A stretch of 64,000 bases of DNA from Martinezella rhizogenes (GCA_013322215.1 JAAMEZ010000014.1:372001-436000), one strand, 5' to 3'. Counted from the stretch's first letter, positions 8,395-16,787 are shown. Notes: generated by a model not told the origin, from the sequence alone. Program-made: numbers and translations.

Positions 8395-8804
8395 TGTGAC
8401 GTACCTCGATCGGTTTCGATCAATAGCTTTGCAATCAGTTCAGCTTCACCACCAGCATCGATCATCGTCGTGGCAAGGAGATTGTCCGAACCTGGCTGCA
8501 AGTCAAAACTGCCTTGCTGAATGCTGTGGCTCGTACCTTCCGTATTATGCTTGATGAGAACCAGCTTGTATGTCCCAGATACTGGTACATCTGATCTTGC
8601 GATCGCCCGTACAACAAGAAATGGTTCCCTTTTATCTGCCGTTACCAGGCACTCGATCCCGGTCTGCGAGGCGGGAGCGATGCGCGGAAGCAGCAGCATC
8701 GAAAAGAAAAAGGAATGCAGAAATAAAGAAAACGCTGATCGCCTGCGATTGCTACCAGCATAGATGACTGGCTCAATCCGGTTAAAGGAGGAGGAGGCGA
8801 ACAT
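8376..8804 (-). CDS. csgH: CsgH-like curli chaperone/inhibitor
   Basis: A 142-residue protein with an N-terminal hydrophobic export segment (FSLFLHSFFFSMLLL) and a C-terminal domain of about 95 residues (IECLVTADKREPFLVVRAIAR to SQCELPE) with one Cys near each end, consistent with the beta-sandwich CsgC/CsgH family that binds curlin and suppresses premature amyloid formation in the periplasm. CsgH is the alphaproteobacterial version. The ATG at 8804 has AGGAGG nine bases upstream; a GTG at 8831 overlapping the curlin stop is an alternative. It lies between the two curlin-like genes. Confidence 0.72.
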   Translation of the reverse strand: MFASSSFNRIEPVIYAGSNRRRSAFSLFLHSFFFSMLLLPRIAPASQTGIECLVTADKREPFLVVRAIARSDVPVSGTYKLVLIKHNTEGTSHSIQQGSFDLQPGSDNLLATTMIDAGGEAELIAKLLIETDRGTSQCELPE

Positions 8805-8831
8805 TTGCTTTCGCCTCCTCCATAGGCTCAC

Positions 8832-9905
8832 TCAGTGCTGGACGGTAACGGCCGTGTTGCGATAGCCGAACTGCGCTGTAACCGACGTGTTCGTCAGCCC
8901 GCTCGAGCTGGTCTGAGAGGTAACGGCATAGTTTCCCGAACCGATCTGGATGGTTCCCTGAAGGTTCGAGCCGCTGACGGGGAATACGGTCTGCAGCCCC
9001 GATTGCGAAGCGATCGCGGTATTGCGATAGCCGGCCTGCACGATCATCGAATTGTTGGAGCCGAGCGGATTGGCGATCTGGGATGTCAGAGCGGTGTTGC
9101 CCACACCGAACTGCGCGGTGGTCGCCTTGTTCGTGCCGAAGAACGACGACTGGCCGGTCATGGCGAAGTTGTGCGCGCCGGCCTGGAACGTGTCTTGCGA
9201 GTTGTTGCCGCCCGCCTGATCGGCAAAGGATATGTTGCCCCAACCGAACTGGGTCGTCGACGACGAATTGCCGTTGAAGCCGATGACACCGAACTGAGAG
9301 GTGACGGCAAAGTTGCCGGCGCCGACCTGCAGCGTGGTCTGATCGTTACCGCCGCCGTCCTGGCCGACTATGGCGCCGTTACCCCAGCCGAACTGCATGG
9401 TACTGGAGTCGTTTCCGCCATGCTTGCCATCGGTCTGGTTCGTCGAGGCGAAGTTCAGGCCGCCGACCTGCAAAGTGTTCTGGGAATTGTCTCCCTTGGA
9501 CTGATCCGCGAAGGCGGAATTGCCGAAGCCGAACTGGGCGATCGTCGAGTTGTTGTCCGCACCGTCCCGCTGCAGGGTCGAGGCGAAATTCATGACGCCG
9601 GCCTGGAACGTGCTCTGGTCGTTGGTCTTGCCTTTCTGGTCGGCGAAGGCGACGTTGCCATCACCGAACTGCAGGATGGCTGATGTGTTGGACTTGGCCT
9701 TGTCCTGATTGGTGACGGCGAAGTTGCCGACGCCATTCTGGAATGTCAGAGCATCATTGTTGCCAGTGTTCTGACTGACGAAAGCACCGTTGAACGCACC
9801 CACCTGGCCGATAAACGATTCATTTTCGGCTGGCGGCGACGGGGGCCCGGCAAGTGTCAAAGACGTGCTTGCCAGCAAGATGGCGAGAGCTCCAATCGTC
9901 CTCAT
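8832..9905 (-). CDS. csgA: Major curlin-like amyloid subunit, 14 repeats
   Basis: A 357-residue exported protein: signal peptide MRTIGALAILLASTSLTLAG, a short Pro-rich segment, then 14 tandem curlin repeats of 22-29 residues filling the rest of the protein. Each has the N-x5-Q-x-G-x-x-N-x5-Q core. Repeats alternate between a QFGxGNxAFADQ form and a QxGxxNFAxTxQ form, so the true period is a two-repeat unit of about 46 residues. E. coli CsgA has five repeats. GGGAGG lies five bases before the ATG; the open frame runs 13 codons further upstream without support. First gene of the curli operon. Confidence 0.88.
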   Translation of the reverse strand: MRTIGALAILLASTSLTLAGPPSPPAENESFIGQVGAFNGAFVSQNTGNNDALTFQNGVGNFAVTNQDKAKSNTSAILQFGDGNVAFADQKGKTNDQSTFQAGVMNFASTLQRDGADNNSTIAQFGFGNSAFADQSKGDNSQNTLQVGGLNFASTNQTDGKHGGNDSSTMQFGWGNGAIVGQDGGGNDQTTLQVGAGNFAVTSQFGVIGFNGNSSSTTQFGWGNISFADQAGGNNSQDTFQAGAHNFAMTGQSSFFGTNKATTAQFGVGNTALTSQIANPLGSNNSMIVQAGYRNTAIASQSGLQTVFPVSGSNLQGTIQIGSGNYAVTSQTSSSGLTNTSVTAQFGYRNTAVTVQH

Positions 9906-10231
9906 GTGATCCTCCCTGTTCTCCATGATGGGGCAAGCGACCATTCGCAGCCCTCGAGCCTTTTAATAGGCCGCCGATGGAGAGCCGAACAAGAGAACCG
10001 TTCGGACTAGGGCAGCAACGCAGGACCATGTGAAATATAAATCGCCTACCTCGAAATGAGTAAATGATTAGATGTGTATCGCTATGGCGTATGAGCTATA
10101 CTCTTCTTTGATTAGGCATTCTAACCCATATGAAAGCTAGATAAATACAATCCAAGTGTGCAGCAATTCATGCTACCCATAGATAGCTTCGATGAAAGGC
10201 TTGCCACATGATAATGGATTAGTTGACAGCT
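9906..10231. promoter_or_regulatory. AT-rich divergent region upstream of the curli operon
   Basis: About 325 bases between the curlin gene (minus) and the plus-strand gene at 10232. The part from about 10030 to 10220 is AT-rich and contains no credible gene. It must carry the promoter of the curli operon and probably that of the divergent pair. Two regulators of the types that control curli elsewhere (LuxR type, Crp type) are encoded within 4 kb, but I could not identify a defined operator. Confidence 0.45.
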
Positions 10232-10717
10232 ATGGCTACGTTTGACAGTCTCGTGGCATCCGAAGCAATCGTTAAAGTTGAGATTCAGCTTGGTCGAAAA
10301 CAGTCACCCAAGCGACTGCTTTTCGCGACACCAAGCTTTGTGAATTGGCTGAGCGAACGCGTAAGCAAGGACGAACCATCTTCGCTCGGTGCGGTCCTCA
10401 GACCTGTCGAGCAGCTGGACTTTCTTTTCTATACATTCGTTTCAGGGAAACCGCTCATTCATTGCAGACAGTTCCGGGCAATCCGGGTCGAACGAAATGC
10501 AGTTTGGGAATTGAAGACTGTCGATTTCCGCATATTCGGCTGGTTCGCCATGCGCGACTGCTTTGTCGCTGTCTTTGGAGATTGGGCCGACCATGTGAAG
10601 GATCATGATCTTTACCGCGGCTATCGGCTGGAGGTGCGCCGATTGCGCCGCACGCTCGGTGTGGATGATGCGTTGTGCGTAGAGGGAGTAAATCCGGAAG
10701 ATGTCATTTCGGTTTGA
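10232..10717 (+). CDS. HigB-like candidate toxin or unknown protein
   Basis: A 161-residue soluble protein. The central part (AVWELKTVDFRIFGWFAMRDCFVAVFGDWADH followed by a basic helix) resembles the core of RelE/HigB/Gp49-type proteins, and the next gene, overlapping by 17 bases, encodes a helix-turn-helix protein, which is the toxin-first order of higBA. The protein is longer than typical HigB (about 100 residues), with 60 extra N-terminal residues. I start at ATG 10232; the frame also offers a TTG three codons upstream. The toxin assignment is inference from fold resemblance and gene order. Confidence 0.5.
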   Translation: MATFDSLVASEAIVKVEIQLGRKQSPKRLLFATPSFVNWLSERVSKDEPSSLGAVLRPVEQLDFLFYTFVSGKPLIHCRQFRAIRVERNAVWELKTVDFRIFGWFAMRDCFVAVFGDWADHVKDHDLYRGYRLEVRRLRRTLGVDDALCVEGVNPEDVISV

Positions 10718-11111
10718 GATAGGTGCGCGGGCGCGAGCAGCCAGCCGTTTTATCGCGAATGTTCGCAGCGACCTGGCTGCCGCCGTCCTCGAAAGGCGGT
10801 CACAGAAAGGGTTTACTCAGCAGCGGCTTGCGGAATTGGTCGGCGTCAGCCGAAAGGATTTGAATCGCTATCTCTGCGGACAGACAGAGCTTCCGCTTCG
10901 TTCGATTGCGGATCTCGCCTGGGCGCTCGACAAGGAGATCCACATTGAGCTGCGTGATCCCAAGGGGTCGGCAGCAGACGGCAGTTACCTCTCCGAACCG
11001 GAGACGCGGGCAGCTATCCATCCCGTTCGTCCCGGCGGAGCCGTTTCCTGGAGTTCTTCGAGGGCCATCCGCACGATAATTGCTCGCGGCAACAACGATC
11101 GGGACGATTGA
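10701..11111 (+). CDS. XRE-type helix-turn-helix protein
   Basis: A 136-residue protein with an XRE/Cro-type helix-turn-helix at about residues 30-85 (FTQQRLAELVGVSRKDLNRYLCGQTELPLRSIADLAWALD), then a polar C-terminal tail of about 45 residues. In family terms it could be the antitoxin/autorepressor of the upstream gene, which it overlaps by 17 bases, so the two are translationally coupled. The stop is six bases before the ATG of the DUF6941-type gene, giving a three-gene operon. Confidence 0.7.
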   Translation: MSFRFEIGARARAASRFIANVRSDLAAAVLERRSQKGFTQQRLAELVGVSRKDLNRYLCGQTELPLRSIADLAWALDKEIHIELRDPKGSAADGSYLSEPETRAAIHPVRPGGAVSWSSSRAIRTIIARGNNDRDD

Positions 11112-11116
11112 AACAC

Positions 11117-11542
11117 ATGCGCTATGGATATTGCATCTTTTGCGACGACGTTCGCACCGAAATCGGCGAAAAGCTCAGCTTCATCGGCGTCTATAGCGGC
11201 GTGCTGATGCTGCCGGAATTTCCTTTTTCACTGCCGAAGTTCTGTGTGCATGTGAATCTGATCACCCTGGCGACGGAACCCTACCGATCGATCGTTTTAC
11301 GCTGCATCGCGCCTGGCGACCGTCAGCCGCTTCTTGAAGAACGATTGGATGCCGCCCAGCTCAGCGAGCAGAAGGATGTCGTGGAGGATGCGGACACGAG
11401 TGGCATTCCGATCAATGTCGTCGTCGGCGCCAGCCTTGTCTTTTCACCGTTGAGATTGCGTCAGCCCGGCCTCCTGACCGTCAGTGCGATCATCGACGAC
11501 AAGCCAGCGGAGATCGCTTCCCTGCGCGTCGCCCAACGCTGA
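11117..11542 (+). CDS. DUF6941-type protein
   Basis: A 141-residue soluble protein beginning MRYGYCIFCDDVRTEIGEKLSFIGVYSG, the signature of a small uncharacterised family (DUF6941) of about this length, mostly predicted beta strands. The ATG at 11117 is preferred to the TTG at 11108 that overlaps the upstream stop. It is the third gene of the 10232-11542 unit. No catalytic motif is visible. The function is unknown. Confidence 0.65.
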   Translation: MRYGYCIFCDDVRTEIGEKLSFIGVYSGVLMLPEFPFSLPKFCVHVNLITLATEPYRSIVLRCIAPGDRQPLLEERLDAAQLSEQKDVVEDADTSGIPINVVVGASLVFSPLRLRQPGLLTVSAIIDDKPAEIASLRVAQR

Positions 11543-12008
11543 TCGAGAATTTCCGCTTTAGACGAAGTCAGGGAAACGCTTCATCCCTTTGTTTCCATGC
11601 AATTCCGGACGCAAAGCCGCTGCGCCCTTTTGCTGGAATTGCCGCAACCTGTGCGAACTTCGGTCGCTCTTCGATATTTCGTCGTAGCGGGCGCGGGTAT
11701 TGCCGCGCTCGTCGCGCCTGCGCCACAAAGCTCGAATGTTGGGAAATATGCCTGCCGCTGGACCCTCAAGGTCCGGGCAGGGCGGTTCGAACATGCGGAA
11801 ATCTCCGCCTTCGCCTGTGACCTTTCGGCGGCAATCAGCCGCCGGCGCCTTTCCATCAACCGACCACAACTTCAAAAGCCCGAGGGCTCATTGGGCCAGT
11901 CTTGCAGGGCACTTGCCCGCTCCGGTGCCGGGGCCGGTGGCTTCTAGCTGAAGCGACACGGCGCTTCCCGGCATTGTTCGCATGATCGGCGGCCGTGGCC
12001 GGAGCGTA
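11543..12008. other. Gene-free stretch between convergent genes
   Basis: This 466-base gap between the DUF6941-type gene and the LuxR-type gene holds a 44-base palindromic repeat at 11599-11642 (separate entry). The open frames across it (for example 11558-11875 on the minus strand) are explained by the repeat and by high GC, and do not resemble known proteins. I see no RNA gene. Confidence 0.5.
11599..11642. repeat. 44-base palindromic repeat, copy 1
   Basis: GCAATTCC at 11599-11606 pairs with GGAATTGC at 11635-11642. Inside, GCAAA (11611-11615) can pair with TTTGC (11629-11633). A second copy with identical outer arms and the same 28-base spacing lies at 35896-35939. Both copies lie between convergent genes. 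This type of element is, to my knowledge, abundant in Rhizobium intergenic DNA. Confidence 0.75.
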
Positions 12009-12776
12009 TTATCGAACGAGTTCCCGGATCTTGTAGGCAACTTCCGTTCGGTTCGTCGCGTTCAGTTTCTTCATGATATTGCGAATGTGCACTTTGACCG
12101 TGCTCTCGCAAAGATCCATCTCATAGGCGATGATCTTGTTTGCCTTGCCCCGCCTCAAAGCCTCCGCGACGACGACTTCGCGCGGGGTAAACAGGCTGTC
12201 GAGGCAGCAGTTGCGGCTGGCCACGGGTGCGATCGCCTCCTTGGCGGCCAGCAGGCTGCTTGCCGGCACGAAGACACCGCCTGCGCGCGCGAGAGCTACC
12301 GCTTCGGCGGCAACCTTGATTCCGACACTGGTCGGGATGTAGCCGCGGGCGCCGCACTCCAGTGCGTGCAGCAACTGTGCAAGCTCGTCGCCGTCGGCGC
12401 CCACGATCACCGGGCTGGTCTGGAATCTCTCCACCAGAGCGCAGATCTTGGCGCTCACATCCGCATCGGAGACCTTGCGGCCGCCGATCATGAAAAGAAC
12501 TGCGGACGGTAATACTTGCATATTGCGCATCTGCCATTCGTCGAGCGAGCCCACCGTGACGATATGCATTGCGCTGTCGCATTCGGTCAGACTTTTCGAC
12601 AGGCACTCGCGATCAAGAGCGCGAGAATCTATGAGAAGAATGTAGTCTTCCCATTCATCGATGCCGGGCGTGCCGGATGCGATGAATGGCCTCAAGGTGT
12701 CGGATGTCCGAACTGAAATGATGCGTGCGCCCGTATCTGACGTGAATTTTTCACTTGTGAGCGATTGTCCAATCAT
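12009..12776 (-). CDS. LuxR/FixJ-type transcription regulator
   Basis: A 255-residue protein with a degenerate receiver-like N-terminal domain (about residues 40-160; LLIDSRALDRECLSKSL and VLFMIGGRK, with no aspartate at the expected phosphorylation site) and a C-terminal LuxR helix-turn-helix (residues 190-250: LFTPREVVVAEALRRGKANK, then STVKVHIRNIMKKL). Rhizobial members of this type control exopolysaccharide and motility genes and may not be phosphorylated. GGGGGT seven bases upstream supports the ATG at 12776. Its place between the curli and EPS loci makes it a candidate regulator of either. Confidence 0.8.
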   Translation of the reverse strand: MIGQSLTSEKFTSDTGARIISVRTSDTLRPFIASGTPGIDEWEDYILLIDSRALDRECLSKSLTECDSAMHIVTVGSLDEWQMRNMQVLPSAVLFMIGGRKVSDADVSAKICALVERFQTSPVIVGADGDELAQLLHALECGARGYIPTSVGIKVAAEAVALARAGGVFVPASSLLAAKEAIAPVASRNCCLDSLFTPREVVVAEALRRGKANKIIAYEMDLCESTVKVHIRNIMKKLNATNRTEVAYKIRELVR

Positions 12777-13034
12777 GGCCGTTACCCCCAACTTTTAAAA
12801 TGGCCTTTGTATTTCTTGCAACTATTAGAGTATTTACTCGATTTAAAGAGAATAACATCCGTTTAAGCCGAGGCTTTTCTTGAGTTCCCATATCTCTCCC
12901 CTCTTTTTAGGTTTATGTTATCGTAGTAATTGCTTATTTTGTTTTTCCGCGCATTAACATATGTTAATAATGAATTTAAATATTGGATAAAATAATTCTT
13001 TCTTGCGCCATTAGTAATGGAGGCAAAGTATTGT
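12777..13034. promoter_or_regulatory. AT-rich island between two regulator genes
   Basis: About 258 bases between the Crp/Fnr-type and LuxR-type genes, both on the minus strand. Much of 12800-13030 is A/T, in contrast to the GC-rich genes around it. It contains the promoter for the LuxR-type gene and no credible ORF; the short minus-strand frame at 12863-13075 is low complexity and rich in Asn, Tyr and Lys, and I do not accept it as a gene. Confidence 0.45.
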
Positions 13035-13706
13035 TCAAACCATAGTTGTGTCGAAGCATGACTCGTCGAAGTCAACGAGATCGGCTAGACGCGGCCGATC
13101 GAGAAAGGCGACAATGCCGTTGCGGAAGGACAGGAGGCCAGCTTCACGCATGTCCCTGAGAACGCGGTTGATGTGCACGGTCGACAGGCCCACGGCGTCA
13201 CCGATGTCCGCCTGGGTCAAAGGACAATCGAAATATTCCGCGTTTGCATAGTCCCGCGAGGTGCCGATGCGTGCTCCGAGCTCGAGCAGCAGGTAGCCGG
13301 TTTTCTCCAGAGCATCGCGGCGCCCTATATTGGCGAGCCTCTCAGACATGCGCGCCTGATGTCGCACCAGTTCGGCAATGACGATGCGATAAAAAAACGT
13401 TGGCGCTTCGATCTTCGGCAGCGAGGTGAAGTCCGGGAAAACCATCACCGTGACATTGGTGATCGCCCGCACGGTCTCACGCGAAAGCGCCGTCAAGGAT
13501 GTCGAAATCATATCGCCACGCAACACGAATTCCGTCATGAAGCGCGTGCCGTTCGGCAGCATCTTGCTGCACGAGGCCCAGCCATCGAGCACAAAGAGAA
13601 GACGTGGCGTATCGCTGTCGTAGTCGCAGATCGCACTACCTGCAACAAAGGTCCGCGCTACACCACCAAGGCTGCGAATATGCTCAATCGAAAGCTGCGC
13701 TGCCAT
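13035..13706 (-). CDS. Crp/Fnr-family transcription regulator
   Basis: A 223-residue protein with an N-terminal cyclic-nucleotide-binding-like beta-roll (RLLFVLDGWASCSKMLPNGTRF, VLRGDMIS) and a C-terminal Crp-type winged helix (PLTQADIGDAVGLSTVHINR, then VLRDMREAGLLSF). The Cys set of Fnr is absent, so oxygen sensing by an iron-sulfur cluster is unlikely; the ligand is unknown. GAGGGGA upstream favours the ATG at 13706 over one at 13733. It lies between AT-rich islands, just downstream of the EPS locus. Confidence 0.82.
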   Translation of the reverse strand: MAAQLSIEHIRSLGGVARTFVAGSAICDYDSDTPRLLFVLDGWASCSKMLPNGTRFMTEFVLRGDMISTSLTALSRETVRAITNVTVMVFPDFTSLPKIEAPTFFYRIVIAELVRHQARMSERLANIGRRDALEKTGYLLLELGARIGTSRDYANAEYFDCPLTQADIGDAVGLSTVHINRVLRDMREAGLLSFRNGIVAFLDRPRLADLVDFDESCFDTTMV

Positions 13707-13959
13707 GCCGTCATCCCCTCGGACGAAAAGCATATTTCGAATGCTCTATGGGTCATTCGAAAATATATTTTTCGTGAGTTCCAAGTATTTAATACCATAG
13801 AAAATCCACGATGTCTTTATTGCAAATCGATATCCGTTGTTCCTCGAACTTTTACCGCGACAGCGGCCAAATATCTGCCATTTTTATGTATATTTTTTAG
13901 TATCTCCGTCAGTATCACAAATTCTATACTAATGGCCTCTTGTATCGTGCTGCGTGCAG
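13707..13959. promoter_or_regulatory. AT-rich region upstream of the Crp/Fnr-type gene
   Basis: About 250 bases between the pyruvyl-transferase stop and the Crp/Fnr-type start, both on the minus strand. It is AT-rich around 13750-13940 and must include the regulator's own promoter. No gene or clear terminator hairpin is seen. Confidence 0.4.
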
Positions 13960-15180
13960 CTATATTCGTGACATAGCGCATTGGTCGCGCTCGACCAGAT
14001 GCCGCCGCATGTTCGAGATGCCGGCCCGGGCTTCCGAAATCGTGTCCTGATGGCGGCGCGCCTCTATCCCTTCTTGCTGTGCTGCTTTCAGCAACAGAGC
14101 GACATGCTTCGGCGGCGGCGATGCGCCCTTTATGAAGTAGGTTTCGCGCCCGACGGAATTGAAGAAGCCTTCGACCTTCTTGTCCCAACCCAAGCCGACA
14201 TGCGGAATCCCGAGCGCATAGGCGGCAATACATGCGTGCAATCGGTGAGCCAGAACCACATCCAGCGACTGGATGATGTGGATAAGATCGCCCGGAAGCC
14301 GCGGGCGCCGGGAAATATCCAGGGAGCCGGACGTGACCATGCGATGCTTGGCGACCGAAGCGCGGATACGCTCCGCAAAGGCTTGATCCTCTTTGGCTCC
14401 ATTGCAGAACAAGACCACGTGCTGGCCGTCATCCAGGAGAAGCTCGATCAGATCCCTGTAGGCCTCGATATCGGCAAAGGGAATACCATTGGCATGAACG
14501 GCGCCATGCCGGTGCAGGACGATGGGATCGGTGACACATAGACCTATGGTCAAGGGACCTTTGGACGGAGCGCGCGCGCCTCGATGCGCCGGCGAGGCTT
14601 GGATCAGCAATCCGGGATCACGCACGATCTTCGCACCAGGCCCATCGGGAAAATGCTCCCGCCAGGTATCCTGCGCAAAGCCGTCGCGCACCGAAAGATG
14701 AACAAGACGCGCCTGCTTCAGTCTGGCAAAGAGACGATATGCAGGCTCCGACCAATGGCCGCCGACGCCAACCGCATAGATCGCCAGCGGCCGATCGTAT
14801 CGCACGACACAATCAAGCACAGCACCGATCTTCAGCGGGAAATTGAGGTCATCATCCTGAAACAGGTTCCCCCCGCCGATCACGACGGCATCGGCAACCG
14901 CAACCTTCTCTTCCCATTGTCCGCGAAGCGCGCGCAGCCTGCGCTCCAGAACCGCGCGAACAAGCCGTCGACGGGCGGCTGCGGGCAGTCGATGGAGCAA
15001 TCCCAGCACGAGCCGTCTGCGGCCGCCATGGCCCGTCGCAAAAGCCTCTCGCCCGGCAAGGTCGATCGTCTCCACTTCGACGTCATCCCTGCCGCTCGCC
15101 AAGGCGGATTCGACGCATTCCGCAAGCAGCCCGTCGCCGAGATTTTCGCTGTATTTGACGTTGAAGACGACAATCCTCAT
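13960..15180 (-). CDS. Polysaccharide pyruvyl transferase family protein
   Basis: A 406-residue soluble protein of the PS_pyruv_trans family (CsaB/ExoV/WcaK). N-terminal MRIVVFNVKYSENLGDGLLA, then ADAVVIGGGNLFQDD, YAVGVGG, LSVRDGFAQD and, near the C-terminus, DVVLAHRLHACIAAYALGIPHVGLGWDKKVEGFF, where the HRLH motif is the conserved acceptor/PEP-site signature. Such enzymes add a pyruvate ketal from PEP to a sugar of a lipid-linked repeat unit, making the polymer anionic. Its ATG overlaps the stop of the polymerase gene (ATGA), so the two are translationally coupled. Confidence 0.85.
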   Translation of the reverse strand: MRIVVFNVKYSENLGDGLLAECVESALASGRDDVEVETIDLAGREAFATGHGGRRRLVLGLLHRLPAAARRRLVRAVLERRLRALRGQWEEKVAVADAVVIGGGNLFQDDDLNFPLKIGAVLDCVVRYDRPLAIYAVGVGGHWSEPAYRLFARLKQARLVHLSVRDGFAQDTWREHFPDGPGAKIVRDPGLLIQASPAHRGARAPSKGPLTIGLCVTDPIVLHRHGAVHANGIPFADIEAYRDLIELLLDDGQHVVLFCNGAKEDQAFAERIRASVAKHRMVTSGSLDISRRPRLPGDLIHIIQSLDVVLAHRLHACIAAYALGIPHVGLGWDKKVEGFFNSVGRETYFIKGASPPPKHVALLLKAAQQEGIEARRHQDTISEARAGISNMRRHLVERDQCAMSRI

Positions 15181-16601
15181 TGCAGCTCTCCGATGGTACG
15201 CAGCTGTGGGCTGTAGTCACTCCGGATCTGCTGCGCTCCCGCACTGAACGCGGAAATGCTGCCCGCGAGGATGTAGAACATCAGTCCGAGGTCATACACC
15301 GTGCCGGACGTGGCCGCAGAAATGAGAACCGTGATGATCCCGGCCTTGGCGGCACGCAGAACCGCGGTGGTTTCCCGCGATGATGAATGGAGGCCGCGCA
15401 TGTCGGCCATGAGCAGCCGAGCGACAAACATTGCAAAGAACAGTGTGCCGAAAATGCCAATATTGGACAGCAGCACCAGACCAAAGCTCGATGCCCGGGC
15501 GCTCCCAAGGCCGGCGCCAAAGCCGCTCGTATCCAGAAAGGCCTGGTAAGCCATGGCATTCCACATGAAGCGCTCGCGCCCCGACTGGCTATCGGCCTTC
15601 GAAAACAGCATCTCGTCAAGAAAATCATGCAGATTATGCGCGAGATCCGGCATGACGATGAGAACGAAGAAGATGACAAGAGGCATGCTCGCCAGAATGG
15701 ACACGATCAGAACGGGCCGGCCCGCGCCAGGCTCACGACGGGAGGCCAGAAAGGACTGCAGGCTGAGGATCGGCAGGACGGCGGCGAGCCCGACAAGTGC
15801 GGTCGCCGACGTCGACAGGATCAGCGCGACCAGCAGCAGACCCGCGAAAGTGCCGGTGACCTTCGAACGGATGCCTCCAAGCCAGAGGCTGGTGACAATG
15901 GCAAAAAGTACGAGCGTGAAATCGGCGAAGGCCGAAGCCTCTGGAAAAGTTCCTGAAATGCGCTTCAGCCCTCCCTTTTCGGCATTGGTCAGGAGCGCGT
16001 AATTGGCTGTCCGCACGAAACTCAGCAGAAAATCCGTATGGGTGAAATGAGTCACTATATCAGCGAGCGCGAAGCCGAGATTGACACCGACGACGACCAG
16101 CATGCCGTTGATGAAAGCCGAAGGACTACCCTGACGCCGAAAGAAAGCAAAGGTTGTTATGAAGCAAATGAGGCCGCCCACCGCATAGACCGATTGAGTG
16201 ATATTGTTTGAGGAGAAATGCAGCGGCACCAGCGCAATCAGACTATGTGCTCCAATCGATCGTTCAACCGTCATCGTCTGCGTCATGCCCTGGAACATGC
16301 GTGGGAAGAAAATCGCCGTGAAGACGCCGAAGGCCGTCAGCAGCAGCAGAAAGAAACCTGGACGCCAGGGAGCCAGGGCGCCAAGGAACGGTCCCTCCCC
16401 ATAGGCCGCAAATAGCCGCGCGGCGAAGAATATCAGGAACAGGCTCGGAACGAGTACCGATGCACCGCCAAGACCGGGTATGCTGAAGGCTGCAGCCGCA
16501 CCGAATACCGTCGACAGAACCATGATGATGAACGACCATCGCACAGGCGCGGTCAGCGCAACAACTCCTACAATCAGCGTTACGAGCCCCATGGCATTCA
16601 T
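15177..16601 (-). CDS. Wzy-like polysaccharide polymerase
   Basis: A 474-residue membrane protein with about twelve hydrophobic segments and a large periplasmic loop in the C-terminal half carrying DSQSGRERFMWNAMAYQ and GFGAGLGSARASS, typical of O-antigen ligase/polymerase (Wzy_C-like) proteins. It would polymerise lipid-linked repeat units in the periplasm, after Wzx flips them. A TTG at 16610 and ATGs at 16601 and 16592 are possible starts; none has a strong ribosome site. It is divergent from the GH16 gene and coupled to the pyruvyl transferase downstream. Confidence 0.82.
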   Translation of the reverse strand: MNAMGLVTLIVGVVALTAPVRWSFIIMVLSTVFGAAAAFSIPGLGGASVLVPSLFLIFFAARLFAAYGEGPFLGALAPWRPGFFLLLLTAFGVFTAIFFPRMFQGMTQTMTVERSIGAHSLIALVPLHFSSNNITQSVYAVGGLICFITTFAFFRRQGSPSAFINGMLVVVGVNLGFALADIVTHFTHTDFLLSFVRTANYALLTNAEKGGLKRISGTFPEASAFADFTLVLFAIVTSLWLGGIRSKVTGTFAGLLLVALILSTSATALVGLAAVLPILSLQSFLASRREPGAGRPVLIVSILASMPLVIFFVLIVMPDLAHNLHDFLDEMLFSKADSQSGRERFMWNAMAYQAFLDTSGFGAGLGSARASSFGLVLLSNIGIFGTLFFAMFVARLLMADMRGLHSSSRETTAVLRAAKAGIITVLISAATSGTVYDLGLMFYILAGSISAFSAGAQQIRSDYSPQLRTIGELQ

Positions 16602-16787
16602 GTCTGGCAATCCGGTTGTTCTGCCTCAATGTCGCCGCAAGCTACCACGGCACTATGCAGCTGTATTTCCGCCACGCCTAAGCCTTTTGGTGGACGTTCT
16701 GGCCGAAATACGTTCTATACCGCAGAAATTGTACCGTTCATGCTTACATGCATGGATCAGTTCTCGCCGATATCTAATGTTCGATGC

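Noticed and set aside
8832..9905. Tandem repeats that could be mistaken for a CRISPR or satellite array
   Set aside because: The period (66-87 bases) varies, the units are degenerate, and the frame encodes curlin repeats with a signal peptide.
11558..11875. Minus-strand 105-codon frame in the gap after the DUF6941-type gene
   Set aside because: Its C-terminal part is the translation of the 44-base palindromic repeat, and the rest is Arg-rich sequence typical of high-GC shadow frames.
16629..16787. Extended N-terminus of the GH16 protein in the open frame
   Set aside because: The added residues precede a clear twin-arginine-like signal peptide and have no ribosome site.
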